Shown one piece after another: positions 33,418 to 42,326 of a stretch of 64,000 nt of DNA. The notes below the pieces were generated by a model. That model had not been told where the DNA came from. It worked only from the letters and a program-made list of their open reading frames with translations, and searched no databases. Source of the DNA: Streptomyces sedi (GTDB lineage Bacteria > Actinomycetota > Actinomycetes > Streptomycetales > Streptomycetaceae); assembly GCF_006335015.1 (NCBI RefSeq), contig NZ_VDGT01000012.1, positions 1-64,000 on the forward strand. The letters run 5' to 3'. Position numbers and translations under genes: made by a program. Position 1 is the stretch's first letter. The number at the start of each line of letters is the position of its first letter.

Positions 33418-34221
33418 GTGGTCAACGATCCCTTCGCCGCCGAGGGTGCCCGTCGCAACCCCGAGCTGCGGCGGGTGGCGATGCGGCGGCGGGTCGCGGA
33501 GGCCGGGTTCGTCCGGGTGGACGAGTTGGCCAGGGAGTTCGCCGTCAGCATCATGACCGTCCACCGCGACCTGGACGAGCTGGAGAGGCGCGGCTTCCTC
33601 CACAAGGTGCGCGGCGGGGCGACCAGCGCGCCGACCACCACCTTCCACGGCGACCTGGAACACCGGATGCAGGCCCAGGTCGAGGCCAAGTCGGCCATCG
33701 CGCATGAGGTGTTGGCCACGGAGGTCGAGTCCGGGCAGGTCGTCGCCCTGGACGACTCCACCACCTCGCTGGTGCTGGCCAGACTCCTTCCCGCACGCGC
33801 GCCGCTGACCGTGGTCACCCACTTCCTGCCGGTCGTGCGGGCGTTGGCCGCCCAGCCCGGGATCGAGCTGATCGGCCTGGGCGGGCGCTACGACGCCTCC
33901 TACGACTCGTTCCTGGGGCGGGCCACGGCCGAGGCCGCCTCGGAGCTGCGGCCCGACGTGCTCTTCCTCTCCACCACCGCGGTCGCCGACGGCTTCTGCT
34001 ATCTCCAGTCGCTCGGCACGGTGATCACCCGCCGGGCGCTGCTGGCCTCGGCGGCGCGCACGGTCGCGATGATCGACCACACCAAGTTCGAACGCCGCGC
34101 CCAGCACCGGCTCGTCGGCATAGCCGACCTGGACCGGGTCGTCGTCGACGACGGCACCCCCGCGCTGACGGTCCGGGGGCTGCGGGCGCGCGGCGCCCGC
34201 GTCGACGTCGTGCGCGGCTGA
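33418..34221 (+). CDS. DeoR/GlpR family transcriptional regulator
   Basis: The 267-residue repressor has an N-terminal DeoR winged helix (NPELRRVAMRRRVAEAGFVRVDELAREFAVSIMTVHRDLDELERRGFLHKVRGGA). The C-terminal DeoRC sugar-phosphate sensor follows (VALDDSTTSLVLARLL, DVLFLSTTAVADGF, MIDHTKFERRA). Such regulators respond to phosphorylated sugars or polyols, fitting the two kinases encoded next. The GTG at 33418 is the only start that keeps helix 1; GGGGAG abuts it very closely. A canonical IxR in the recognition helix reads MTVHRDLD. It probably controls the operon from 34444 and itself. Confidence 0.9.
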   Translation: MVNDPFAAEGARRNPELRRVAMRRRVAEAGFVRVDELAREFAVSIMTVHRDLDELERRGFLHKVRGGATSAPTTTFHGDLEHRMQAQVEAKSAIAHEVLATEVESGQVVALDDSTTSLVLARLLPARAPLTVVTHFLPVVRALAAQPGIELIGLGGRYDASYDSFLGRATAEAASELRPDVLFLSTTAVADGFCYLQSLGTVITRRALLASAARTVAMIDHTKFERRAQHRLVGIADLDRVVVDDGTPALTVRGLRARGARVDVVRG

Positions 34222-34247
34222 CTCCCCGCCGCGAAACCCCTCACTGC

Positions 34248-34255
34248 TAAGTCAT
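34248..34255. promoter_or_regulatory. TAAGTCAT box upstream of the FGGY operon
   Basis: It lies between the DeoR stop and the operon promoter, in context CACTGCTAAGTCATG. With the copies at 32295 and 33338 it suggests a DeoR operator. Confidence 0.4.
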
Positions 34256-34361
34256 GTGAAGTTAATTCGGTTGGCCCATCGGGGTAGATCTCCCACCACG
34301 CCGTCCCACCTGGACGTTCATCATTCGGGCGATGACGTGCCATCAAGATCGATGTGAAAAG

Positions 34362-34391
34362 TTGCGAAATCTTGGAGGCCCTGCCTGTAAT
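34362..34391 (+). promoter_or_regulatory. Promoter of the FGGY/ABC operon
   Basis: TTGCGA (34362-34367) and TGTAAT (34386-34391) are separated by 18 bp. The predicted start near 34398 leaves a 46-nt leader before the GTG at 34444. Confidence 0.5.
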
Positions 34392-34443
34392 ACGCCTCAC
34401 TTCGGGCTCGGCCAGGACGATCACCAGGAAGGGGTACCCGACG

Positions 34444-35940
34444 GTGACATGGGACGGACCGGTCGCTGTGTGCGTGGACGCCGGCACCACCGTGATCAAG
34501 GCGGTGGTCTTCGACTCCGAGGGAAGGGAACGCGTGGTGACCCGGCGCGACACCGCCGTTCACCATCCGCGCGGGAACCGCGCCGAACAGGACATGGACG
34601 AGGTCTGGGACGCGGTCGTCGCCACCGTCCGGGAGGCCGTCGCCCGCGCCGGCCGGCCCGTGCGGTTCCTGGCGCTGACCGCGCAGGGCGACGGGGCCTG
34701 GCTGGTCGGCCCCGACCACCGCCCGGTCCGCCCCGCCGTGCTGTGGAACGACGGCCGCGCCGCCGACATCGTCCGCCGCTGGGCCGAGGACGGCGTGCTG
34801 GAACGCGCGTTCCGCGTCAACGCCTCGCTGACCAACGCCGGGCTGCCCAACGCCGTGCTGCGCCACCTCGCCGAGGAGGAGCCCGAGACGCTGGACGCCG
34901 CGCACTCCGTGCTCACCTGTGGCGGCTGGCTCTTCCTCCGGCTGACCGGCGTCCTGGGACTGGAGCCGTCCGAGGCGTCCGCCCCCTGGCTCGACATCCG
35001 CGCCGGCGCCTACACGGACACCCTGCTCGACGCCTACGGGCTGACCGAACACCGCCGGCTGCTGCCCCCGTTGCTCACCGGCGAACGGCAGATCGCCGAG
35101 CTGACCGGCGAGGCCGCCGAGGCACTGGGCCTGCCGCCCACCACCCCCGTCGTCCTCGCCCCCTACGACATCGTCTCCACCGCCCTCGGCGTCGGCACCA
35201 CCGAACCCGGCCGGGCGACCTGCGTGCTGGGCACCACCCTGTGCACCGAGACGCTGGTCGACGCGCCCGACACCGACGGCCAACCCGGCGGCCTCACCCT
35301 TGACTTCGGCGTCCCCGGCCGGCTGATGCGGGCCTTCCCCACGCTCGCCGGCACCGGCGTACTCGACTGGCTCGTCGCGCTGCTCGGCCTGCACGACCAC
35401 ACCGAGCTGACCGCGCTCGCCGCCCGCGCGGCGCCCGGCGCCGAGGGGCTGCGGGTGCTGCCCTACCTCTCGCCGGCGGGGGAGCGCGCCCCGTTCCTCG
35501 ACCCCGCCGCCAGCGGGCTGGTCACCGGCGCGCTCCTGTCCCACGGCCGCGAACACCTCGCCAGAGCCGTGCTGGAGGGGCTCGCCCACGTCATCAGGGA
35601 CTGCCTGGACGCCGCCCCCGGGCGCCCGGTCGAACTGGGCCTGTGCGGCGGCGGCGCCGCCAGCGACCTGTGGTGCCAGCTGATCGCCGACATCACCGGC
35701 GTGCCGGCCGTCCGCACCGAGGACACCCAGGTCGGCGCCAAGGGCGCGCTGCTCTTCGCCGGCACCGCCCTCGGCGACCACCCCGACCTGACCGCCGCCG
35801 CCCGCGCCCTCGTCCGGCCCAGCGCCCGGTGCGAACCCGACCCGGACATGAGGGCGTTCCACGACGCGGAGCACGCCGAGTTCCTCGCCACCAGAGCGCT
35901 GGCGGCCACCCGCTGGGCGGGATGGCGGGACCATGGCTGA
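34444..35940 (+). CDS. FGGY family carbohydrate kinase (first of two)
   Basis: The 498-residue ATP-dependent kinase has the ribokinase-unrelated FGGY fold (two actin-like domains). Phosphate-1 loop CVDAGTTVIKAVVFD is near the start. VLWNDGRA is the substrate-recognition segment, YDIVSTALGVG has the probable catalytic Asp, and LGLCGGGAASDLWCQLIADITGVPV-type adenosine motif lies near residue 400. Start GTG at 34444 with GGAAGGGG upstream. Members phosphorylate xylulose, glycerol, erythritol, AI-2 and others; motifs do not settle the substrate. First gene of the operon; its stop overlaps the next kinase start by 8 nt. Confidence 0.92.
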   Translation: MTWDGPVAVCVDAGTTVIKAVVFDSEGRERVVTRRDTAVHHPRGNRAEQDMDEVWDAVVATVREAVARAGRPVRFLALTAQGDGAWLVGPDHRPVRPAVLWNDGRAADIVRRWAEDGVLERAFRVNASLTNAGLPNAVLRHLAEEEPETLDAAHSVLTCGGWLFLRLTGVLGLEPSEASAPWLDIRAGAYTDTLLDAYGLTEHRRLLPPLLTGERQIAELTGEAAEALGLPPTTPVVLAPYDIVSTALGVGTTEPGRATCVLGTTLCTETLVDAPDTDGQPGGLTLDFGVPGRLMRAFPTLAGTGVLDWLVALLGLHDHTELTALAARAAPGAEGLRVLPYLSPAGERAPFLDPAASGLVTGALLSHGREHLARAVLEGLAHVIRDCLDAAPGRPVELGLCGGGAASDLWCQLIADITGVPAVRTEDTQVGAKGALLFAGTALGDHPDLTAAARALVRPSARCEPDPDMRAFHDAEHAEFLATRALAATRWAGWRDHG

Positions 35941-37411
35941 GCCCGCATGGATCGGCGTCGACGTCGGCACCCAGAGCGTCCGCGCCCTGGCCGTCGACGG
36001 CACGGGCCACCAACTCGCCGTCGCCACCCGCCCGTTGACCAGCCACCGGGACGGCGTCCGACACGAACAGGACCCGGCCGACTGGCGGCGGCTGGCCTTC
36101 GAGACGCTGGCCGAGGTCACCGAGGCGCTGGCCGGCCGCCCCGTCGGCGCGCTCGCCGTCTGCGCCACCTCCGGCACCGTCCTGCTCACCGACCCCGACG
36201 GCACCCCGCGCACCCCCGGCGTCATGTACGACGACACCCGCGCCGCCGCGCTCGCCGCCACCGCCCAGGAGGCCGGCGCCGACCTCTGGGCCGCCCTCGG
36301 CTACCGGATGCAGCCGGCCTGGGCGCTGCCCAAGCTGCTGTGGTGGCGCGACCTCGGCCTGCTCGACGGCGAGGCGCGCCTCGCCCACCAGCCGGACGTG
36401 GTCACCGCCGCCCTCGTGGGCCACCCCGTGGCCAGCGACACCAGCCACGCCCTGAAGACCGGCTACGACCTGCTCGCCCTGCGCTGGCCGGAGAAGACGC
36501 TGCGCCGGCTGCGCGTCGACCCCGCCGCGCTGCCCGAGGTCGTCCGCCCCGGCACCGTCCTCGGCACCGTCGACCCGGCCGCCGCCCGCGCCACGGGGCT
36601 GCCCGCCGGCACCCCCGTGGTCGCCGGGATGACCGACTCCTGCGCCGCCCAACTCTCCGCCGGCGCCCTGGACATCGGCCAGTGGAACGCCGTGCTCGGT
36701 ACCACCCTCGCGCTCAAGGGCGTCCAGGCCCGACTGCCAGCCGACCCCACCGGCGCCGTCTACTCCCATCGCGCCCCGCGGGGCGACCTGTGGCTGCCCG
36801 GCGGGGCCTCCTCCACCGGCGCCGCCGCCGTGCGCCACCTCTTCCCCGACGCCGACCAGCCGGCGCTCGCCGCGCTGACCGCCTCCGCCGCCCGCGTCGA
36901 GACCGTTCCGGTCTGCTATCCGCTGGTGGGGCGGGGCGAACGGTTCCCGTTCGTCGCCCCCGACGCGGAGGGCTTCCTCGGGGAAGGACCGCTGGCCGTG
37001 GGCGAGGACCAGGGGACCGCGTTCGCCGCCGTCCTCACCGGCGTCGCCCACGTCGAACGGCTCTCCTTCGCGCTGCTGGCCGCCGCCGGCTGCGCCGTCG
37101 AAGGGCCCGTCGCCTTCACCGGAGGCGCCGCGCGCAACGACTGGTGGAACCAGCTCCGCTGCGACATGCTCGGCCTCCCCGTCCGGCTCCCCGAGAACCC
37201 CGAACCCGCCCTGGGCATGGCCGTGTTGGCCGCCGGCTCCGTCAGCGGCGACCTCGGCGCCGCCGCCCGCCGACTGGTCCGCGTCCGCCGCACGCTGACC
37301 CCCGACCCCGCCCGCACCGCGTCCCTGCTCCCCGGCTACCGCGCCTTTCTGGAAGCCATCGCCGCACGCGGCTGGCTCGACCCCCGCCTCGCCGAGGAAC
37401 GCCCCCGATGA
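35933..37411 (+). CDS. FGGY family carbohydrate kinase (second of two)
   Basis: The 492-residue second FGGY kinase differs clearly from the first, so it is not a recent duplication. Motifs: IGVDVGTQSVRALAVDG (phosphate loop), MYDDTRAAAL (substrate loop), AGMTDSCAAQLSAGA (catalytic Asp) and FTGGAARNDWWNQLRCDMLGLPV (adenosine). Its first codons overlap the end of the preceding kinase, so translation is coupled. Two kinases in one catabolic operon suggest two related substrates or two successive phosphorylations. Confidence 0.92.
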   Translation: MAEPAWIGVDVGTQSVRALAVDGTGHQLAVATRPLTSHRDGVRHEQDPADWRRLAFETLAEVTEALAGRPVGALAVCATSGTVLLTDPDGTPRTPGVMYDDTRAAALAATAQEAGADLWAALGYRMQPAWALPKLLWWRDLGLLDGEARLAHQPDVVTAALVGHPVASDTSHALKTGYDLLALRWPEKTLRRLRVDPAALPEVVRPGTVLGTVDPAAARATGLPAGTPVVAGMTDSCAAQLSAGALDIGQWNAVLGTTLALKGVQARLPADPTGAVYSHRAPRGDLWLPGGASSTGAAAVRHLFPDADQPALAALTASAARVETVPVCYPLVGRGERFPFVAPDAEGFLGEGPLAVGEDQGTAFAAVLTGVAHVERLSFALLAAAGCAVEGPVAFTGGAARNDWWNQLRCDMLGLPVRLPENPEPALGMAVLAAGSVSGDLGAAARRLVRVRRTLTPDPARTASLLPGYRAFLEAIAARGWLDPRLAEERPR

Positions 37412-38538
37412 CCACCACCCCACCCACCGCGCCCCCCGACGGGCCGAAAGGAGACGGACCCACCGTGAGCCACCCCCGCGACGAGGCCGCAGGCCGACCG
37501 GTCCCCGTCCTGCTCGCCGGCGACGACTTCGTGCTCAACAGCCTGCTCGTCGAGGCACTGCACGCCCAGAGCGGCCCCTCTGCCTGGGACGTGCGCACCC
37601 TCGAACTCCCGTGGCCGCACGTGCCGTTCGGGCCCGTCGCCGAGGTCGACGAGGCGTCGGGGAGCGAGCAGGAGATGATCGAGGCGCTGGCCGGCGCGCG
37701 GGTCTGCCTCACCCAGATGGCGCCGCTGACCGCACGGGTGCTGGACGCCTGCCCCGACCTCGAACTGTTCGCCGTCTCCCGGGGCGGCCCCGTCAACGCC
37801 GACCTCGCCGCCGCCACCGCCCGCGGGGTGCGCGTCACGTTCGCCCCCGGCCGCAACGCCGAGTCCACCGCCGAGCACACCCTCGCCCTGATGCTGGCCG
37901 CGATGCGCCGCCTCCCGCACGCCCAGGACAGCATGCGGGCCGGTCGCTGGGACAGCGGGTTCTACGCCTACGACGCCACCGGGCTGGAGATCGCGGGCTC
38001 CGTCGTCGGCCTGGTCGGCTGCGGCGCGGTCGGCGCGCGCGTCGCCAGGGCGCTGCACGCGCTGGGCGCCGAGGTGCTGGTCGCCGACCCCTACACCGAC
38101 CCGGCCACGCTGCCGCCCGGCGCGCGGCTGGTCTCGCTGCCCGAGCTGCTGGCCTCCTCCTCGGTCGTCTCGCTGCACGCCCGACTCACCGAGGAGACCG
38201 CCGGGTTGATCGACGCCGCCGCGCTGGCCGCCATGCCGCGCGGCTCCGTGCTGGTCAACTGCGCGCGCGGTGGCCTCCTCGACTACGAGGCGCTGACCGC
38301 CGCGCTCGCCGAAGGCCACCTCTTCGCCGCCGGGCTCGACGTCTTCGACGAGGAGCCGCTGGCCGCCGACCACCCGCTGCGCTCGGCGTCCAACGCGGTG
38401 CTCAGCCCGCATCTGGCCGGCGCGAGCCGCGCCACCGCCCGCCGCGCCGCCACCATGGTCGCCGCCGAGGCCGGCCGTTGGCTGCGCGGCGACGCGCCGC
38501 TGCACTGCGCCAACCCCCAGGTCCTGGAGTCCCGATGA
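37408..38538 (+). CDS. D-2-hydroxyacid dehydrogenase family protein
   Basis: The 376-residue NAD(P)-dependent enzyme is of the D-isomer-specific 2-hydroxyacid dehydrogenase (SerA/GyaR) type. The dinucleotide motif is VGLVGCGAVGARVARAL. The catalytic Arg is in LVNCARGGLLDYEAL, Glu in DVFDEEPLA and His in LSPHLAGAS. The ATG overlaps the previous stop (ATGA). An in-frame GTG at 37465 with AAAGGAG before it may be the true start, removing a Pro-rich 19-residue lead. In this operon it likely oxidises a sugar-acid intermediate; 3-phosphoglycerate dehydrogenase is less likely given the context. Confidence 0.9.
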   Translation: MTTTPPTAPPDGPKGDGPTVSHPRDEAAGRPVPVLLAGDDFVLNSLLVEALHAQSGPSAWDVRTLELPWPHVPFGPVAEVDEASGSEQEMIEALAGARVCLTQMAPLTARVLDACPDLELFAVSRGGPVNADLAAATARGVRVTFAPGRNAESTAEHTLALMLAAMRRLPHAQDSMRAGRWDSGFYAYDATGLEIAGSVVGLVGCGAVGARVARALHALGAEVLVADPYTDPATLPPGARLVSLPELLASSSVVSLHARLTEETAGLIDAAALAAMPRGSVLVNCARGGLLDYEALTAALAEGHLFAAGLDVFDEEPLAADHPLRSASNAVLSPHLAGASRATARRAATMVAAEAGRWLRGDAPLHCANPQVLESR

Positions 38539-39161
38539 GCACCCCGACCCCCGCGCGGCTGCTGCTCGCCCGGCACGCCGAGACCGTCTGGCACGCCGAG
38601 AACCGCTACGCCGGCGCCCGCACCGACCCCGACCTGACCGAAAACGGCCTGCGCCAGGCTGAGGCGCTCGCCCGCGGCGCCGTCGCCGCCGGCGTCGACA
38701 CCGTCGTCAGCTCGCCGTTGGGCCGCGCCGTGCGCACCGCGGCCCCCGCCGCCGAGGCGCTCGGCGTCGAACCGCTGCGCGAACCCGGCCTGCGCGAGGC
38801 CGACTTCGGCGAACTGGAGGGACGCACCAGGGCCGAGGCCGACCCCGAGACCGTGCGCCGGTTCGTCGCCGACCCGGTCGCCCACCCGTTCCCCGGCGCC
38901 GAACCGCCGGACGAGGTCGCCGCCCGGGTGAGCGCCGCGCTCACCGCGATCGGCGCGCGCCACCCCGGGCGCACCGTGCTGGTCGTCGCGCACAGCACCT
39001 CGCTCCGCCTGGGGCTGTGCGCGCTGCTGGGACTGCCCCACGCCCACTACCGGCGGCTCTTCCCCCGGGTGGAGAACGTCGCGGTCACCGAGATCCGGCT
39101 GCCCGACGACCCCGCCCACCCGGCCGCCCTGCTGTCGCTGAACCGCCCCCTGCAAGCCTGA
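38535..39161 (+). CDS. Histidine phosphatase family protein
   Basis: The 208-residue phosphoglycerate-mutase-fold phosphatase has the catalytic His in LARHAETVW (RHAET replacing the usual RHGET). The second Arg is in SPLGRAVRTA, Glu in LREADFGELEGR and the second His in VVAHSTSLR. It starts by ATGA overlap with the dehydrogenase stop. It could remove phosphate from the kinase products or a dead-end phosphosugar; placement between enzyme and transporter genes supports a role in the same pathway. Confidence 0.9.
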   Translation: MSTPTPARLLLARHAETVWHAENRYAGARTDPDLTENGLRQAEALARGAVAAGVDTVVSSPLGRAVRTAAPAAEALGVEPLREPGLREADFGELEGRTRAEADPETVRRFVADPVAHPFPGAEPPDEVAARVSAALTAIGARHPGRTVLVVAHSTSLRLGLCALLGLPHAHYRRLFPRVENVAVTEIRLPDDPAHPAALLSLNRPLQA

Positions 39162-39182
39162 CCCGCCCGAAGGGAAAGCACC

Positions 39183-40256
39183 GTGAGCCGACGCACCCTC
39201 GCACTCGCCCTGACCCTCGCCCTCGCCGCCTCGGCGTCCGCCTGCGCCTCGGAGGAGGAGACCTCCGACGGCGAAGGCGGCGGGGACAGCGCCACCATCG
39301 CCTTCCTCATGCCGGACATCGCCTCGCCACGCTACGAACTGTGGGACGCCCCGCTCTTCGAGGCGAAGATCGAGGAGCTGTGCGCGGACTGCTCGGTCAT
39401 CTACCAGAACGCCAACGCCGACGCCTCCCGCCAGCAGGAGCAGGCCAACTCCGCGCTGGCGCAGGGCGCCGACGTGCTGGTCATCGACCCGGTCGACTCC
39501 GACGCCGCCGCCAGCGTCGTCAACGCCTCCCGTTCCCAGGGCGTCCCCGTCATCGCCTACGACCGGCCGATATCCAGCACCCCGGCCGACTACTACATAT
39601 CCTTCGACAACGAGGCGATCGGCGAGTCCATCGGCCAGTCCCTCGTCGACCATCTCGACGAGACCGGAGCCGAGGGCGGAATCCTCCAGGTCAACGGCTC
39701 GCCCACGGACGCCGCCGCCGGGCTGATCAAGCAGGGCATCCACCAGGCGGTCGACGACAGCGGCTACGAACTGCTCGCCGAGTTCGACACCCCGGGCTGG
39801 CAGCCGTCCGACGCGCAGGACTGGGTCGCCGGCCAGATCAACCGCTTCGACGACGACATCGCGGGCGTCGTCGCCGCCAACGACGGCACCGGGGGCGGCG
39901 CGATCGCCGCGTTCCAGGCCGCCGGCGTCCCGATCCCGCCGGTCACCGGCAACGACTTCGAGGTGGCCGCCGCCCAACGCATCGTCGCCGGGCAGCAGTA
40001 CAACACCATCTCCAAGCCCATCGAGATCGTCGCCGAGGCCGCGGCCGAGGTCTCCTACCGCTTCGCCCAGGGCGAGACCCCCGAGGGCGAGCTGGAACTC
40101 TTCGACACCCCGGCCCAGCTCTTCGAGCCGACCGTCGTCACCCTGGACAACCTCCCCGAGGTGCTGGCCGAGTCCGACCAGGTCGACGCGGCCGACGTCT
40201 GCACCCCCGAGTACGCCGACGCCTGCGCCGAGGCCGGCATCGAGTGGGAGGGGTGA
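39183..40256 (+). CDS. Sugar ABC transporter substrate-binding lipoprotein (RbsB-like)
   Basis: The 357-residue type I periplasmic-binding-protein-fold lipoprotein has a signal with lipobox ASASAC (Cys near residue 21) and an acidic linker. The core follows: TIAFLMPDIASPRYELWDAPLFEAKIEELC, QGADVLVIDPVDSDAAASVV and VVAANDGTGGGAIAAFQAAGVPIPPVTGND. The RbsB/XylF family binds monosaccharides, polyols or AI-2. GTG start with AAGGGAAAG. The binding-protein, ATPase and permease genes are almost contiguous, so this is the uptake system for the compound the two kinases use. Confidence 0.93.
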   Translation: MSRRTLALALTLALAASASACASEEETSDGEGGGDSATIAFLMPDIASPRYELWDAPLFEAKIEELCADCSVIYQNANADASRQQEQANSALAQGADVLVIDPVDSDAAASVVNASRSQGVPVIAYDRPISSTPADYYISFDNEAIGESIGQSLVDHLDETGAEGGILQVNGSPTDAAAGLIKQGIHQAVDDSGYELLAEFDTPGWQPSDAQDWVAGQINRFDDDIAGVVAANDGTGGGAIAAFQAAGVPIPPVTGNDFEVAAAQRIVAGQQYNTISKPIEIVAEAAAEVSYRFAQGETPEGELELFDTPAQLFEPTVVTLDNLPEVLAESDQVDAADVCTPEYADACAEAGIEWEG

Positions 40257-40257
40257 G

Positions 40258-41070
40258 ATGAACGACCCGGTCAAGGACCAGGCCGCGGTCCCCGAAGGGC
40301 GGCCCATCCTGTCGCTGCGCGGCGTCAGCAAGAACTTCGGCGCGGTCGCCGCGCTCACCGAGGTGGACCTCGACGTCGCACCCGGCGAGGTGGTGGCGGT
40401 CGTCGGCGACAACGGCGCCGGCAAGTCCACGCTGGTCAAGGTGCTCGCCGGCGTCCACCGCCCGGACGCCGGCACCCTCACCTTCGCCGACCGCGAGGTG
40501 ACCGTCACCAGCCCGGCCGACGCGCACGCCCTCGGCATCGCCACCGTCTTCCAGGACCTGGCGCTCTGCGAGAACCTCAACGTGGTCCAGAACCTCTTCC
40601 TCGGCCGCGAGTTGCGCCGCGCCCGGCTGGACGAGGTCACCATGGAGATCAGGTCGTGGGAGCTGCTGCGCCAGCTGTCGGCGAAGATCCCCACCGTCCG
40701 GGTGCCCGTCGCCTCCCTCTCCGGCGGCCAGCGCCAGACGGTCGCGATCGCCCGCACGCTGCTGGGCGACCCCCGGGTGATCGTGCTCGACGAACCGACG
40801 GCCGCGCTGGGGGTGGCGCAGACCGCCGAGGTGCTGAACCTGATCGAACGCCTCAGGGAACGCGGTCTGGGCGTGATCATGATCAGCCACAACATGGAGG
40901 ACGTCCGGGCCGTCGCCGACCGCGTCGTGGTGCTGCGCCTGGGCCGCAACAACGGCGTCTTCGACGCCGAGGCGCCCACCGAGGAGATCGTCGCCGCGAT
41001 GATCGGCGCCAGCGACAACGTGGTCTCCCGCCGCGCGGGGCGCGCCCGTTCCGTGAAGGGAGAAGCCTGA
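40258..41070 (+). CDS. Sugar ABC transporter ATP-binding protein
   Basis: The 270-residue single ATPase domain has Walker A VVGDNGAGKSTLV, Q-loop TVFQDLAL, signature SLSGGQRQTVAIART and Walker B VIVLDEPTAALG, then H-loop ISHNM. It begins one nucleotide after the binding-protein stop. It is equivalent to half of RbsA, like FrcA, so it acts as a homodimer with the permease below. Confidence 0.95.
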   Translation: MNDPVKDQAAVPEGRPILSLRGVSKNFGAVAALTEVDLDVAPGEVVAVVGDNGAGKSTLVKVLAGVHRPDAGTLTFADREVTVTSPADAHALGIATVFQDLALCENLNVVQNLFLGRELRRARLDEVTMEIRSWELLRQLSAKIPTVRVPVASLSGGQRQTVAIARTLLGDPRVIVLDEPTAALGVAQTAEVLNLIERLRERGLGVIMISHNMEDVRAVADRVVVLRLGRNNGVFDAEAPTEEIVAAMIGASDNVVSRRAGRARSVKGEA

Positions 41071-42326
41071 TGGCCGATGTCAGGGCGGCCGAGACGCCGG
41101 CCCCGCTCGACCTGCTGGACGAACGACTGCGACGCGGCGACGGCTGGAGGGCCGTGGCCGGCGGGCTCTGGCAGCGCGTGCGCTCCGGCGACCTCGGGGC
41201 GCTGCCGATCGTCCTCGGACTGGTCGTCATCTGGACCGTCTTCCAGTCGCTGAACTCCGTCTTCCTCTCCAGCGCCAACCTGGTCAACCTGCTGATGGAG
41301 TCCGCCTCCGTCGGCATCATCGCGCTCGGCGTGGTCTGTGTGCTGCTCGTCGGGCAGATCGACCTGTCGGTCGGCTCCGTCAGCGGGCTCTCGGCCGCGC
41401 TGACCGCCGTCACCTTCGTCACCCACGGCTGGCCGTTGCTCCTGTCCATGGCCGCCGCGCTCGGCGCGGGCGCGCTGGTCGGCGTGGTCTACGCGCAGAT
41501 GGTGACCCGGCTCGGCGTGCCCAGCTTCGTCGCCACCCTCGCCGGCCTGCTCAGCTTTCTCGGCATCCAGCTGTGGCTGCTCGGCGACACCGGGGCGATC
41601 AACCTGCCCTTCGAGTCCGACCTGGTGCACTTCGCCCAACTCGCCTTCCTCCCCGAGTGGTTGTCCTATGTGCTGGTGGTGGTGGCCGCGGGCTGGCTCT
41701 TCGCCACCGGCTACGGACTGGCCAGGACCCGCCGCGCCGCCGGGCTCTCGGCCCGTTCCACGTCCCTGCTGGTGGCCCGCAGCACCGCCGTGCTCCTCGG
41801 GCTCGGCTTCGCCGTCTGGTACCTCAACCGGGCGCGCGGGGTCGGCTGGCTCTTCGTCAGCTTCGTGGCCCTCGTGCTGGTGCTGCACTACGCGCTGACC
41901 AGGACCGGCTGGGGGCGTTCGGTCTTCGCCGTCGGGGGCAACGCGGAGGCCGCCAGGCGCGCGGGCATCAACGTGCGCCGGGTCTACACCTCGGTCTTCG
42001 TGCTGTGTTCGACGCTGGCCGCCCTCGGCGGCATGATCGCGGCGGCCCGCCTCGCCGCCGCCAACCAGGCCACCGGGGCGGGGGACGTCAACCTCAACGC
42101 CATCGCGGCGGCTGTCATCGGCGGCACGAGCCTCTTCGGCGGCCGGGGGAGCGCGTTCTCCGCGCTGCTCGGGATCCTGGTGATCCAGTCCATCTCCAAC
42201 GGGCTGACGCTGCTGGACCTGGACTCCTCCTTCCGGTTCATCATCACCGGCCTCGTCCTGGCCCTCGCCGTCACCCTCGACTCCGTGGCCCGCCGCTCCC
42301 GCGTCGCCCACGGCCGCGCGGCATAG
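41070..42326 (+). CDS. Sugar ABC transporter permease (RbsC/XylH-like)
   Basis: The 418-residue permease of the branched-chain/ribose type has about 10-12 hydrophobic segments, longer than RbsC and nearer XylH. Conserved SVGIIALGVVCVLLVGQIDLSVGS and NAEAARRAGINVRR (the loop contacting the ATPase) are present, with IAAAVIGGTSLFGGRGS near the end. Start overlaps the ATPase stop by one base (TGATG). Last gene of the operon; a 17-bp perfect terminator follows within 5 nt. Confidence 0.94.
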   Translation: MADVRAAETPAPLDLLDERLRRGDGWRAVAGGLWQRVRSGDLGALPIVLGLVVIWTVFQSLNSVFLSSANLVNLLMESASVGIIALGVVCVLLVGQIDLSVGSVSGLSAALTAVTFVTHGWPLLLSMAAALGAGALVGVVYAQMVTRLGVPSFVATLAGLLSFLGIQLWLLGDTGAINLPFESDLVHFAQLAFLPEWLSYVLVVVAAGWLFATGYGLARTRRAAGLSARSTSLLVARSTAVLLGLGFAVWYLNRARGVGWLFVSFVALVLVLHYALTRTGWGRSVFAVGGNAEAARRAGINVRRVYTSVFVLCSTLAALGGMIAAARLAAANQATGAGDVNLNAIAAAVIGGTSLFGGRGSAFSALLGILVIQSISNGLTLLDLDSSFRFIITGLVLALAVTLDSVARRSRVAHGRAA

